DNA of 64,000 bases from an uncultured Candidatus Saccharibacteria bacterium (GTDB taxonomy: Bacteria > Patescibacteriota > Saccharimonadia > Saccharimonadales > Saccharimonadaceae): the NCBI GenBank assembly GCA_949480205.1, contig CASXXK010000001.1, positions 62,001 to 126,000 of the forward strand. The letters run 5' to 3'. A program made the translations under genes and the position numbers. The notes below the pieces were generated by a model, which had not been told where the DNA came from, did not search any database, and saw only the letters and a program-made list of their open reading frames with translations. This document shows positions 1 to 8,612 of the stretch, piece after piece. Within the stretch, counting starts at the first letter, position 1, and each line of letters starts with the position of its first letter.

Positions 1-1
1 A

Positions 2-127
2 CTAGCCACTGTCCCAGAAATTCAGAAACTAGCGCAGACCAAAGATTCGCAATATCTGCGATTTAAATATTTTGACAAAATTGATTCAATAAAGGAGCTC
101 CAAAAAATCAAAGGCCCCACACTGTGA
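2..127 (+). CDS. C-terminal fragment of an unidentified protein
   Basis: An open frame enters from the left edge and ends at TGA 125-127, giving 41 residues that finish IKELQKIKGPTL. It is the only plausible plus-strand coding here, and it converges with the minus-strand gene that ends at 141, leaving a 13-base gap. The fragment is lysine-rich and has no recognisable motif, so no function can be given. It could be a chance open frame, but the compact spacing to the next gene fits a real gene end. Confidence 0.5.
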   Translation, partial: LATVPEIQKLAQTKDSQYLRFKYFDKIDSIKELQKIKGPTL

Positions 128-140
128 AGCCCTGAAATAA

Positions 141-764
141 TTATGCCAAAAACTTACGGATATACGCCATCATGTTATGGCAGGATCTGGGATAATTATT
201 GAGATCGGGACGCATATGGTCATCGCTTTCCGCCGACACTAAAAGCCGTAAAACTTCAAAGAAATTATCCATGGTGTAATCACGCATTATCATGTTGACT
301 TCGGGATGCCTTTCTTTGAAATCCAGATACGCCAGACAGAACAGGGTCGAATCACCCTGCGGATGACCATAGCTCCAGCCAAAACGCGCTAAGCGTTGGC
401 GAAATTCCCTCGTATGGTCATAGCGCAACTCCAGCACTTCATTCTTGGCAGATAAACGGTCCAGCCATACAGCACGTACATACTCATAAAGCTCGTCCAA
501 TCCGTGCTGCATTTCGGCGTCAAAGGTGTAGCGCCCCACCTTGATTTGCCATTCATAGCCCACATAATGAAAGTCGTGTTCGATGCCAATGGTCGATAAA
601 GTCATCACTAACTGATTAACCACTGCCATACGTTGGGCCGGATCAGCGCTACCGCGGTAGCGCTGATAAAGCGCAAGATCTTGCGCGCTAATCGCCGTGG
701 CATCCTGTTTCATTGGAGCATTTACACTTGTTGTAATTTGGTTCTGGATGTTTGTTGTGTCCAT
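141..764 (-). CDS. hypothetical protein, 207 aa
   Basis: I do not recognise this family. The protein is soluble-looking, with no signal peptide or membrane segment, rich in Tyr/His/Arg, and mostly helical by composition. The start is well supported: an AGGAGGGG ribosome-binding site lies just upstream of the ATG. A sigma-70-type promoter (848-876) sits about 80 bases upstream, so unlike many genes here it has a normal leader. It is probably a single-gene transcript, since the VTT gene upstream ends at 887 and the promoter lies between. Role unknown. Confidence 0.75.
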   Translation of the reverse strand: MDTTNIQNQITTSVNAPMKQDATAISAQDLALYQRYRGSADPAQRMAVVNQLVMTLSTIGIEHDFHYVGYEWQIKVGRYTFDAEMQHGLDELYEYVRAVWLDRLSAKNEVLELRYDHTREFRQRLARFGWSYGHPQGDSTLFCLAYLDFKERHPEVNMIMRDYTMDNFFEVLRLLVSAESDDHMRPDLNNYPRSCHNMMAYIRKFLA

Positions 765-847
765 ATACCCCTCCTTGTATTTTTGATGTGCAACCTACTG
801 GTAGATAAGGTTTTGGCTCAAGGCCGTCAAAAACTAACCTTGAATCA

Positions 848-876
848 ATAATAGCACACATTTGTCCAAATGTCAA
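848..876 (-). promoter_or_regulatory. sigma-70 promoter of the 207-aa gene
   Basis: On the minus strand there is TTGACA (871-876), a 17-base spacer, then TATTAT (848-853), preceded by TGTGC. This TTGAC-N17-TGTGCTAtaAT layout recurs across the window and appears to be the host's main promoter type. Confidence 0.7.
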
Positions 877-886
877 GATAGAGTCG

Positions 887-1684
887 CTATTTATTGCTTG
901 TTTTCTTGAGAAACCCAATAATGCGCTCGCGTTGCCAAATACCAATGCCTAGAATAATCACGCCAAGCAGCGCCACAATCGCTACCATGGTAAAGTTTTC
1001 ACCAATACCAGCACCTAGATAATTGGTAAGAATAATCGTCGGTAAACGACCAAGTGTAACCAAAATCATCAAACGTTTAATCGACAATTTGGTTAATCCG
1101 GCAAGATAGCAAACAACATCATCTGGAAAACCTGGCAATAGAAAAATTGCAAACAAAATCAGTGAAGCACTTTTGGCCTCTAATATAAAATCAAATTTAG
1201 TGATGACGGATTTCTTGAAAATTTTCTCCAACAATGGACGGCCAAAACGTCGGGCGAGTAGAAAAACAATCCAGCAGCCAATGAGACTACCAATTGTGGT
1301 CCATAAAATTCCCCATGGCCCAAAGAGAAAACCACCAACACTACCCACGATTTGCCCTGGGATAGGCGCCACCACGGTTTGTACCATTTGTAAAAGTATG
1401 TATAATAATGGTGCAAATGGTCCGAATGACTGCACTGACTCAACTAACTTATCACGATTAGACAAAAGCGACATGAGTGGCCCATGTAAAGCCACGTCTA
1501 AAATCAGGTACAGCATTAATGCGGCAATCAGAAGCGCTACAATTGCGACTTTGATTTTGGTTTTGCGAGCAATCCGTTTACGTAATAAAGGCTCGTCTAG
1601 TGGCAAAAGACCAGGAGTGGAACCCGATTGAACTTGTTCTTCTGGAACAAGTTCAACTTCTTTGTCAGGCTTTTTACTTGGCAT
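887..1684 (-). CDS. VTT/DedA-like (TVP38/TMEM64) membrane protein
   Basis: About 265 residues. After a charged cytoplasmic N-terminus of about 45 residues come five to six hydrophobic segments. The core has the VTT (SNARE-associated) signatures: a re-entrant APIPGQIVGSVGG stretch and a LLPGFPDDVVCYLAG stretch. Such proteins are linked to lipid scrambling or membrane homeostasis; the substrate is not known here. The gene start overlaps the end of rny (stop 1674-1676), so it is probably translationally coupled to rny in one operon. A TTG start six bases upstream (1690) is possible. The N-terminal EVELVPEEQVQSG segment is encoded by a hairpin repeat (1628-1656) and may be a repeat insertion. Confidence 0.85.
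   Translation of the reverse strand: MPSKKPDKEVELVPEEQVQSGSTPGLLPLDEPLLRKRIARKTKIKVAIVALLIAALMLYLILDVALHGPLMSLLSNRDKLVESVQSFGPFAPLLYILLQMVQTVVAPIPGQIVGSVGGFLFGPWGILWTTIGSLIGCWIVFLLARRFGRPLLEKIFKKSVITKFDFILEAKSASLILFAIFLLPGFPDDVVCYLAGLTKLSIKRLMILVTLGRLPTIILTNYLGAGIGENFTMVAIVALLGVIILGIGIWQRERIIGFLKKTSNK
1628..1656. repeat. GAACTTGTT hairpin within the VTT gene
   Basis: Perfect 12-bp inverted arms (TTGAACTTGTTC and GAACAAGTTCAA) around a 5-base loop, lying in the N-terminal coding part of the VTT gene. The same GAACTTGTT/AACAAGTTC arms recur at 30576-30600 in a glycosyltransferase gene, and a related AACAAGTTC hairpin lies in the comEC tail near 4167-4180. Confidence 0.6.
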
Positions 1685-3191
1685 ACTCAACGGCGCGGGT
1701 CTCGCGAATCACGTTGACTTTGATGACGCCAGGATAAGACATGGTGGCCTCAATCTTGTTAGCAATATCCCGCGCGAGCTTGAGCGCAGAAAGATCATCG
1801 ATTTGCTTAGGTTCTACAATCACGCGAATTTCGCGGCCAGCAGAAATTGCATAGGCCTTGTCGATGCCAGGAAAGCTGGTGGCAATATTTTCGAGATCGC
1901 GCATACGTTCGGCAAAGTTCTCAGCGGAAATATTACGTGCGCCTGGGCGAGCCGCCGAAAGCGAGTCTACAATTTTGACGATAATGGCTTCTGGAGTGGT
2001 GGGCTCAATATCGTCATGGTGAGCCGCCATGGCATGCACTACAGCATCAGGCATGCCATACTTCTTGGCTAATTCAGCGCCAATTTCAGCATGCTTGCCC
2101 TCGATTTTGTGCGTTACCGCTTTACCAATATCGTGAAGTAAAGTAGCAGTCTTTGCTACGCGCTTGTTAGCGCCAATTTCTTCGGCAATCATACCCGCTA
2201 TGTGCGCCATCTCAACCGAGTGCAGTAAGACATTTTGACCATAGCTAGTACGGAATTTGAGTTCGCCTAGCAAATGAATGAGTTCGTGTGGAATCCCAAC
2301 TACCCCAACTTCGCGGGCTGCATCTTCGCCAGCACGCATGACTTCTTTCTCAATTTCACGCTCAGCCTTAGCCACAGCGTCTTCGATTGAACTTGGGTTG
2401 ATACGACCATCTTTCATTAAGCGTTCCAAAGCATAACGTGCTACTTGGCGACGAATCGGATCGAAGCTTGAGAGCACTACCATGCCTGGAGTGTCGTCCA
2501 CCATGATATCAACGCCAGTGGCGCGTTGCAAAGCTTGGATATTACGACCTTCTTTACCAATAATGCGACCTTTCATGTCGTCATCTGGCAACTTGAGCGC
2601 GGTGACAGTGCGGTCAGCGGTAACTTCAGACGACATCCGCTCCATTGCGGTCAACAAAATTGCCTGTGCGGTTTCGTCAATGTCATGTTTAATTTCCTTT
2701 TGTTCTTTTGCTACTAAACCAGCCAAATCTTGTTTGATGTCGCGTTCAGTCATCTGCATCAGCTTATCGCGTGCGTCTTCTTTTGAGAGACCAGCAATCT
2801 TTTCCAACTTTTCCTGCTGTTTGTTGCGAATATCGCGAACTTCATTCTTGAGGTCATCAAGCTCTTTTTCCTGCTTGGCCAAACGCTCAGTTTTTTGTTC
2901 AAGCTGGTCGAGCTTGTTGTCGAGATTAGCCTCGCGTTCGCTCAAACGATTCTCGGTGTTTTTCCATTCGCGACGACGCTCGGCTTCCTCTTGCTGAGAC
3001 TTGGCTGCCATATCAGCCGCATCGGTTTTAGCCTTGAGCACGATATCCGAAGCCTCGTTTTTGGCTTTACGCACCAAATCGTCAGCTTTGTTCTTGCCGC
3101 CATTCTCGTTTTTCTTATTGTAAGCAAAAATTCCACCCGCCCCGGCAGCTGCGCCGAGTGCAAGGGCAATAATTACTAAAATTACGGTCAT
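1674..3191 (-). CDS. rny: ribonuclease Y
   Basis: 505 residues, the usual length for RNase Y, the membrane-anchored endoribonuclease that starts mRNA decay in many bacteria lacking RNase E. An N-terminal transmembrane helix (about 1-24) is followed by a long charged coiled coil (about 30-190), a KH RNA-binding domain (GRIIGKEGRNIQ near residue 208) and an HD phosphohydrolase domain with the catalytic HDIGKA motif (near 350). All expected parts are intact. It heads an operon with the VTT membrane protein downstream. A TATAAT-type -10 lies at 3277-3282. Confidence 0.97.
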   Translation of the reverse strand: MTVILVIIALALGAAAGAGGIFAYNKKNENGGKNKADDLVRKAKNEASDIVLKAKTDAADMAAKSQQEEAERRREWKNTENRLSEREANLDNKLDQLEQKTERLAKQEKELDDLKNEVRDIRNKQQEKLEKIAGLSKEDARDKLMQMTERDIKQDLAGLVAKEQKEIKHDIDETAQAILLTAMERMSSEVTADRTVTALKLPDDDMKGRIIGKEGRNIQALQRATGVDIMVDDTPGMVVLSSFDPIRRQVARYALERLMKDGRINPSSIEDAVAKAEREIEKEVMRAGEDAAREVGVVGIPHELIHLLGELKFRTSYGQNVLLHSVEMAHIAGMIAEEIGANKRVAKTATLLHDIGKAVTHKIEGKHAEIGAELAKKYGMPDAVVHAMAAHHDDIEPTTPEAIIVKIVDSLSAARPGARNISAENFAERMRDLENIATSFPGIDKAYAISAGREIRVIVEPKQIDDLSALKLARDIANKIEATMSYPGVIKVNVIRETRAVEYAK

Positions 3192-3312
3192 AATGCACCT
3201 TTCCTAATTGTTTGTCGACATTTTTCTCTATGCCAACGGGGTAACAAAATATATAAATTAATGAATTTCCATTTTAATTATAGCACAGAACCTAGTAGAG
3301 TGTCGAACTTCA

Positions 3313-3660
3313 TTACTTGCGTGGCGCAGAAATATTGGCTGGCCGGCCGTAGTCAGGCAAAATAATTTGATGTTGTTGCCCATGCTGATCAAAAAGCGGA
3401 ACTTGTAACTGGTCAGCCAAAGTATTCACAATTGTGGCGCCAATCCGCAAACCAGTAAAAGATCCTGGTCCTGCATAAAAGGTTATCTCAGAAATATCTT
3501 GCCAATCAGCTTGATTTTCTTGTAGCTTCTCGTGAATGAACTCTAGGATTTTTTCGGACATATCATGCCGGCCGGGACGAGCATATTCTTTGTCATCAAG
3601 GCGCAAAACACAAACGTCAGTTGATGTATCAAGATATAATTTCACGGCTACCATCCTCAT
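3313..3660 (-). CDS. tsaB: short TsaB-like t6A-synthesis protein
   Basis: Only 115 residues, about half of a typical TsaB (about 220-230). It keeps the N-terminal ASKHA half, including LYLDTSTDVCVL and the family signature YAGPGSFTGLRIG near residue 83. TsaB is the scaffold partner of TsaD in making N6-threonylcarbamoyladenosine at position 37 of ANN-decoding tRNAs. The second half, normally part of the fold, is missing and the frame ends cleanly. The start overlaps the end of tsaE by about 30 bases, so the two are translated from one message. Known family: TsaB; the short form being functional is inference. Confidence 0.85.
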   Translation of the reverse strand: MRMVAVKLYLDTSTDVCVLRLDDKEYARPGRHDMSEKILEFIHEKLQENQADWQDISEITFYAGPGSFTGLRIGATIVNTLADQLQVPLFDQHGQQHQIILPDYGRPANISAPRK

Positions 3661-4030
3661 TTAATCTGATTTCTAAATGATGTTTGCGCGCTGGTAACAA
3701 CTCTGCGACATCGCCGCCCCATTCTACCACCACGACGGAGTTTGGCTCACTCAAAGTCTCCGCTAACTCATCACGCATAATTCCCGGATCATCGAGGCGA
3801 TAAAAATCATAGTGCACCAATTCCCCGCCCGGAAAGGCGTAGCGCTTGGAAATAGTAAAACTCGGGCTAGTGATAGATTCTGTAACTCCTAAACCTTTAG
3901 CTAAACCCCGCGTAAAGGTGGTTTTGCCCGCACCAACATCACCTACCAGTTCAATCACGGCAGGCAGTTCAAGATTTTTGGCGAAATTTTGACCAAAATC
4001 CAACATGGCGGCTTCAGAAGCGATGTTCAT
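3629..4030 (-). CDS. tsaE: tRNA t6A biosynthesis ATPase TsaE
   Basis: 133 residues from the ATG at 4028-4030. It carries the P-loop GDVGAGKTTFTRG, the SITSPSFTI stretch and the HYDFYRLDDP and VVVVEWGG segments typical of TsaE, the ATPase that recycles the TsaB-TsaD complex. I chose this ATG over one seven codons upstream because a TATAAT box ends exactly seven bases before it, giving a leaderless message, and homology begins just after. It forms an overlapping operon with tsaB. The region upstream is filled with palindromic repeats at the end of comEC. Confidence 0.93.
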   Translation of the reverse strand: MNIASEAAMLDFGQNFAKNLELPAVIELVGDVGAGKTTFTRGLAKGLGVTESITSPSFTISKRYAFPGGELVHYDFYRLDDPGIMRDELAETLSEPNSVVVVEWGGDVAELLPARKHHLEIRLNEDGSREIIS

Positions 4031-4069
4031 GGTATATATTATACCATGCAAATGTTCCTCTTAGTGCTC

Positions 4070-5677
4070 TCAAGACACGGAGTTCTTCCGGCCTGTCGTT
4101 ACAGGCGGAAGCCTCCTCTTCCATTGCGTCTGACGACGCTTCCCGATTCTGCGCATCCTCGGAAATGAGAACAAGTTCTCGTTCCTCTCGGATGCTTGAA
4201 TCGGCGCCACGTGTCGACAAATCTTCGAGTTTGTCGACTGGCTGCGGAATGGTCTTGAAAGCACTAATAGAAGCACAGCGATGATGATATATACTAAGAA
4301 AACTCTTCCGTCGCCAGCTGGCAGTTCAAAAATAAACATCTTCTTTTCCCCAAGGAAATTCACTAGCCAAATATGAGCTTCCAGAAGCAACGTAGCTAGT
4401 TTACCAAAAATCCCAGCAAGCCACGGCCAGAAGCTGGTAGCGCCAGTCAAAAACACAAGGAGCATTGCGTATGGCAGAGTTGGCAAAATAAAAAGATTCG
4501 CCACAAATGACAAGAGCGAGAGGGTGCCAAAATTATAGATCAGAATAGGCGCACAAGTCAAAGTCGTCGCGAGGCTAGTTAGTAACATTCCGGCCAACCA
4601 GGGCAATTTTTTGCCGCCATAAAACAGTTTTTGTAGACGAGGTGCAACTATCAGCAAGGCGAAAAAGGAGGCAAACGAAAGCTGCCAACCCAAGTTGAGA
4701 CAATTTAGTGGGCTGAATAATAATGTAAGCATGGCGACAAAAATCAAAAGTCGTAATGGGGTAAATTTACGCCCGACATAGCCAAAACAAAGCGATAAAC
4801 TAGAAACTAACGCCGCGCGCGTCATGGACGGCGTAAATCCAACAATTAGCACAAACCCAGCAATCAACAATCCGGCACCTAGCAGACCAGAGAATTTTGA
4901 GAGTTTACCAAAAACTTTCCGTGCGGCGCCAACCAAAATTCCAAGATGCGCACCCGATGCCACTATGACGTGCGTCATTCCAACCGCCCGCAGTGTGTCC
5001 GAAAGTTCTTCCGGCAAGCCGGACTTTAACCCTACTAAGTAGCCAAGTCCTAGTTCCACAGCTGGCGACGGAATAAAGTTCCGCACAATTTTGGCAAATC
5101 CTTGCTTGACACGAGCAAAAATATCACCTGTATCTGCCCGTCTAAGTTCAAGTAATTCTGGACGGTACATTGTCCCTACATAAGTGCCAAATCCCGCCGC
5201 CAAAGTTCCCTGCAAGGTCACAATATCCGAGCGTTCAAGTGATACATTCGTACTTAGCTTTACATAAAGCGTCCCCGCAATTGCATAATTTTCTTGCGTG
5301 GTAGCAAATTCTAGATGTGATAGATTTAAGGTAGTTTGCCCAGCAGTGGTCTCGGGGTCATTATTAATTACTCCCGAAATCGTAATATTACGCCCAATCA
5401 TCGACGTCAAAAATTCTTGCCCCGAAAATTCAGATGCTAGACGGAAATTACCAATCACTAACCCCGCTATAAGAGCCCAAAGTAGTGTACCCCTCCGTGA
5501 GCAACGTAAACAATAATATATAATCAAAACCGCTGCCACTACCCAAAGCCAGTGCTGAAAAAATATCTTACCGCTAGCCACCGTCAAAACAATTCCACTA
5601 ATCACACCACAAAAACTTGCATACAAACACCAAGAGGGGTGAATTTCAGACCAAAAATAGCGGAAAAATCGCAACAT
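4070..5677 (-). CDS. comEC: ComEC/Rec2 DNA-uptake channel, short form
   Basis: 535 residues. There are two N-terminal membrane segments, then a small extracytoplasmic OB-like region, then the polytopic competence domain with the hallmark HVIVASGAHLGIL and the TPSMTRAALVSS stretch. ComEC is the inner-membrane channel for single-stranded DNA during natural transformation. The C-terminal metallo-beta-lactamase domain of long ComECs is absent. The last 50-60 residues (from about LSRPFRSQST) are arginine-rich and encoded by palindromic repeat DNA, so the native C-terminus has probably been replaced by a repeat insertion. A TACACT -10 lies six bases before the ATG, so the message is probably leaderless. 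Confidence 0.93.
   Translation of the reverse strand: MLRFFRYFWSEIHPSWCLYASFCGVISGIVLTVASGKIFFQHWLWVVAAVLIIYYCLRCSRRGTLLWALIAGLVIGNFRLASEFSGQEFLTSMIGRNITISGVINNDPETTAGQTTLNLSHLEFATTQENYAIAGTLYVKLSTNVSLERSDIVTLQGTLAAGFGTYVGTMYRPELLELRRADTGDIFARVKQGFAKIVRNFIPSPAVELGLGYLVGLKSGLPEELSDTLRAVGMTHVIVASGAHLGILVGAARKVFGKLSKFSGLLGAGLLIAGFVLIVGFTPSMTRAALVSSLSLCFGYVGRKFTPLRLLIFVAMLTLLFSPLNCLNLGWQLSFASFFALLIVAPRLQKLFYGGKKLPWLAGMLLTSLATTLTCAPILIYNFGTLSLLSFVANLFILPTLPYAMLLVFLTGATSFWPWLAGIFGKLATLLLEAHIWLVNFLGEKKMFIFELPAGDGRVFLVYIIIAVLLLVLSRPFRSQSTNSKICRHVAPIQASERNENLFSFPRMRRIGKRRQTQWKRRLPPVTTGRKNSVS
4080..4225. repeat. palindromic repeat block in the comEC 3' end
   Basis: Four hairpins in tandem. One has GCCTGT-CGTT-ACAGGC at its core within CTTCC/GGAAG outer arms. 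Another has GCATCC/GGATGC enclosing GAGAAC-AA-GTTCTC. There is a GTCGACAAA/TTTGTCGAC hairpin and a small GCGTC/GACGC one. The first shares the CGTT-loop layout with repeats at 19297-19384 and 29486-29580. The block encodes the unusual ComEC tail. No transposase is nearby, so a REP/MITE-like passive element is the likeliest description. Confidence 0.55.
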
Positions 5678-5749
5678 GGCCAGAGTGTAGCAAAAATTTT
5701 ACAAAATTAGCAAGCACAAGCATGACAAAAAAACATAAAGTCACACTTT

Positions 5750-5776
5750 TGTATATACATTGTACATACAATGTAT
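5750..5776. repeat. TGTATATACATTGT palindrome, copy 1
   Basis: ATACATTGT and ACAATGTAT arms (5755-5763, 5768-5776) in the gap between comEC and the 920-aa gene. The same word forms a 14-bp-arm palindrome at 40719-40761, and a degraded copy lies at 37857-37884 inside the ABC exporter ATPase gene. Confidence 0.5.
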
Positions 5777-5780
5777 TACG

Positions 5781-8543
5781 CTATACTTTAGAGAAAAGTT
5801 GCGTCTTGTGCGTAGTTTTACGTTTTTTGGCGGCAAGCCGACTCTTGCGGTAGGTGGCTAAACCCGCATATGCTCCCGCCATCATACTCATCAGTAAGTT
5901 AGGAGTAACACTCTGATCAGCAAAAACATCAGCCTGAGTTGGTAACGTAGAGGCCGGTTCGGTTGTAACTGGTTGCATAAACTGTTGGCTGACTGGCGCC
6001 TGCACGTTGCGCTCCAGTGCGAGCATAGAAAGATTGAGATCAAACACTAGATCATCTGCATCAGCCTGAGTTGCCGTACCATCGGCCAGTAGAGTTTTGG
6101 CGCGTTCCAAATCAGCCAAAACATTAGCATAAGTGGCAGGAGTGTAATCCGATGCTTCCAACTTGGCAATATCAGCCACCACATCACGCAACGCCGACCA
6201 ATCGGTGTTATTCGCAGTATTGGTAGGATTAGTAGATTTGGAAATCGCTGCCAGGGCAATTGCCCCTAGCCGAGTATGGCGCTTAACTTCATTAGTAGAG
6301 TTTGCGGGCTCTGGAGTAACGGCCTGTGGAGCCGGTTCTTCTTCCAGCCGTAACCCAGCCGTGGCAAATTTAAGCTCATCCATGGTATCAAGAATTTCCG
6401 GCAAAACCGCATCGGGTTTCTGCAAAATTGCCTGTGCTTTGACGATTGCAACCTGAAGTTCGCCAAACTGTTCAGCAAACTCAGCCTGATAATCTTTGAG
6501 TGCTAAATCGCGCACCGCTTCCACCATGAGGTAGAGGCTAGAACGTGCATTATCAAACGCCGCCAACGCTAATTCATCAACTGGTTCTGGAGCATCCTCC
6601 ATCGTAATTTCGGTTTCGACAGACACCGGCGCTGGTTCTGGCTCTATAGCAACTACCTCATCTATTTCCGGCTCGGCCTCAATTTCAACTTCAGCTTCAA
6701 CAACTGCTGGCGTTAAATCCAAAGTCGCCAAAATTACACTTGCTCCCAGCTCAGCCAAATTCTGTTTTTCAATAGGTGCTAGCTCTGGCTCTAGTAATTC
6801 CAGACTTGGTTCGGCCAATTCCGGTTTAGCAACTGGCGCCGACGGCAAAATTGGCAAGACGGCGGGGGGCATTTCCGGCAAAGCAATATCAAGTTCATTT
6901 TCCGGTTCTTCTAATAAGTCAATGTTGAGTTGTAAATCGCAAAACACCGAATACAATTGGTTGAGCGAAGCTTCGGGCTGTGCCGTCAGTGCTAGCGCAG
7001 CAATAATTGCCTCTTTCAGAGCGTTGTAACTGTAAGCTGAATATTCGTGTGGGTCGAGCTCTTGGGCGGTAGTTAGAACCGAAAGCATTTCTCCGCGCAT
7101 CTCATCGGCAATCTTTTCGATACCCTGAATAGTGGTTTTGAGGCGCTTTTGCAAATGTTGCACTGGCTCAAGCGCCACTTCTTTGCTGCCTTGCAAAAGT
7201 TTTTCCGCCGCTTTTACTGCGCGCTTAATTGCAGCTACTGCCTTGTTGGCAGCATCCTGCCATTCACCCAACTCATCGCCAACAAAGTCCTTGTCTAGAT
7301 AAACTTTTGCCTCCGCCACTAAACGCTCTAGCGCCGCACATTCCAACGCAAGCTGTTCCACTGGGTCAATTTCTGCTTCAGGTGGATGTGGGTCGATCAC
7401 AGAAACTGCCCCAGTCTTACGATCAACATCTAGATAAAATCCTTTTACCAGATAGTCAGTCAGCTCCGTAGCTGACGGCGTTAAGAATGTCCCGCCCGAA
7501 ACTGATACAATAGGCTGGCTCGTAGTACCAGACGCAATGCCATAAAACACCCCACTTGGCACAGTGAAATTCCCATCTTTAATCTCCAGACTTTGCAGGG
7601 TTGATGCTGAGCCATATTTGGCTACCAAATAGCTTTGCCGGCTGACATATTCCCCGCCAGTTAAGTTCAAGTTAATTTCCCCAGCATACTCGCTGCTTTC
7701 TTCAATTTGCATCACTGCACCCACCCCCACCGAGTTGTCCCAACCGCTAGGGTTAGTCAATTCGCCAGTGGCGGTGATTTTAGTATTGGCAAAATCTAAC
7801 CGTCCAGCCTTCACGCTCGCGCCAGTAGCTCCAGTGATAGTTGCTGCTCCCACTTGCCATTCGGCATAACCTGCCGCCGATAGCGCCACACCTTCATCAG
7901 CGTCGACTTCGATCATAGCTGTATCGGTGATAGTTATTCTTGGAACGTGCTTGCCTTTACCCTGCACCAAACGATTAATTCCTACGCCATGGCGCGCCAC
8001 AATTTTGCCGCGCAACACTATCTCCACGCCATAGGCTGCCTTGAAATTTGCCGTTAGATAAATTCCATAAGCATGCGGCGCATACAATGTCACTTGTTCA
8101 TCCACTATCAGGCTAGCATAATGCAAATTTTCTGGCGTCATGGCACCTTTGACGCGCACACCACTGGCCCCCACGCCATTAGCAACGATACTCCCCTGCC
8201 CAGTGATAACAAGTTCACCGGTTTGCAAATCAATTGCCGAAGCATTGGCCCGGAGCGAGGCAATCTTGTAGCCATTCAGATCTAAAGTGAGCGGCGATTG
8301 ACGATTGACAGTAATGTCAGACATCACAATAATGTCACTGGTAAGAATAATTTTAGTGATTTCCGGATCATTGACGGCAGCATTCAATTCTGGCTCCAAT
8401 GCAACTTTGGCAGTATGTTTGGCTTCAAAAATTTCCCTGGCGGCCAGACGTTCGCTAGCAGCACAGAGCTCACCCGGCAACGCCGACCCCGAGGCCCATA
8501 GCATTGCCAAAAAACTCGAAAGTTGGTCCGGTTGCATGCTCAA
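5781..8543 (-). CDS. large surface-type protein with beta-helix and FIVAR-like repeats
   Basis: About 920 residues. Residues about 60-380 are Gly/Ala/Thr/Val-rich with short repeated beta strands (LVITGQGSIVANGVG, LNLTGGEYVS, SVSGGTF), resembling a right-handed parallel beta-helix as in pectate-lyase-like adhesins. Residues about 400-560 and 690-830 look like FIVAR-type three-helix modules (YSYNALKEAI, YTPATYANVLADLERAK). A Pro/Glu-rich linker separates them. The C-terminus has a hydrophobic segment followed by RKSRLAAKKRK, a plausible membrane anchor. No classical signal peptide is visible. The start is either TTG 8541-8543, seven bases after AGGA, or ATG 8535-8537. Probably a cell-surface adhesin; function inferred. 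Confidence 0.75.
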   Translation of the reverse strand: MSMQPDQLSSFLAMLWASGSALPGELCAASERLAAREIFEAKHTAKVALEPELNAAVNDPEITKIILTSDIIVMSDITVNRQSPLTLDLNGYKIASLRANASAIDLQTGELVITGQGSIVANGVGASGVRVKGAMTPENLHYASLIVDEQVTLYAPHAYGIYLTANFKAAYGVEIVLRGKIVARHGVGINRLVQGKGKHVPRITITDTAMIEVDADEGVALSAAGYAEWQVGAATITGATGASVKAGRLDFANTKITATGELTNPSGWDNSVGVGAVMQIEESSEYAGEINLNLTGGEYVSRQSYLVAKYGSASTLQSLEIKDGNFTVPSGVFYGIASGTTSQPIVSVSGGTFLTPSATELTDYLVKGFYLDVDRKTGAVSVIDPHPPEAEIDPVEQLALECAALERLVAEAKVYLDKDFVGDELGEWQDAANKAVAAIKRAVKAAEKLLQGSKEVALEPVQHLQKRLKTTIQGIEKIADEMRGEMLSVLTTAQELDPHEYSAYSYNALKEAIIAALALTAQPEASLNQLYSVFCDLQLNIDLLEEPENELDIALPEMPPAVLPILPSAPVAKPELAEPSLELLEPELAPIEKQNLAELGASVILATLDLTPAVVEAEVEIEAEPEIDEVVAIEPEPAPVSVETEITMEDAPEPVDELALAAFDNARSSLYLMVEAVRDLALKDYQAEFAEQFGELQVAIVKAQAILQKPDAVLPEILDTMDELKFATAGLRLEEEPAPQAVTPEPANSTNEVKRHTRLGAIALAAISKSTNPTNTANNTDWSALRDVVADIAKLEASDYTPATYANVLADLERAKTLLADGTATQADADDLVFDLNLSMLALERNVQAPVSQQFMQPVTTEPASTLPTQADVFADQSVTPNLLMSMMAGAYAGLATYRKSRLAAKKRKTTHKTQLFSKV

Positions 8544-8583
8544 AATAATTTCCTATCCAATAACTTCACCAGTTATTGCTAGT

Positions 8584-8612
8584 ATTATAGCAAAAATCAG
8601 TATAAAAATCAA
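8584..8612 (-). promoter_or_regulatory. promoter of the 920-aa surface protein
   Basis: TTGATT (8607-8612), a 17-base spacer and TATAAT (8584-8589) on the minus strand. This leaves a roughly 40-base leader ending in a purine-rich AGGAAA stretch. Confidence 0.75.

Noticed and set aside
2482-2997. Plus-strand ORFs opposite rny
   Set aside because: Shadow frames of the rny coding sequence with low-complexity Ser-rich translation and no start signals. The same reasoning applies to long frames opposite dnaK (17449-18592).
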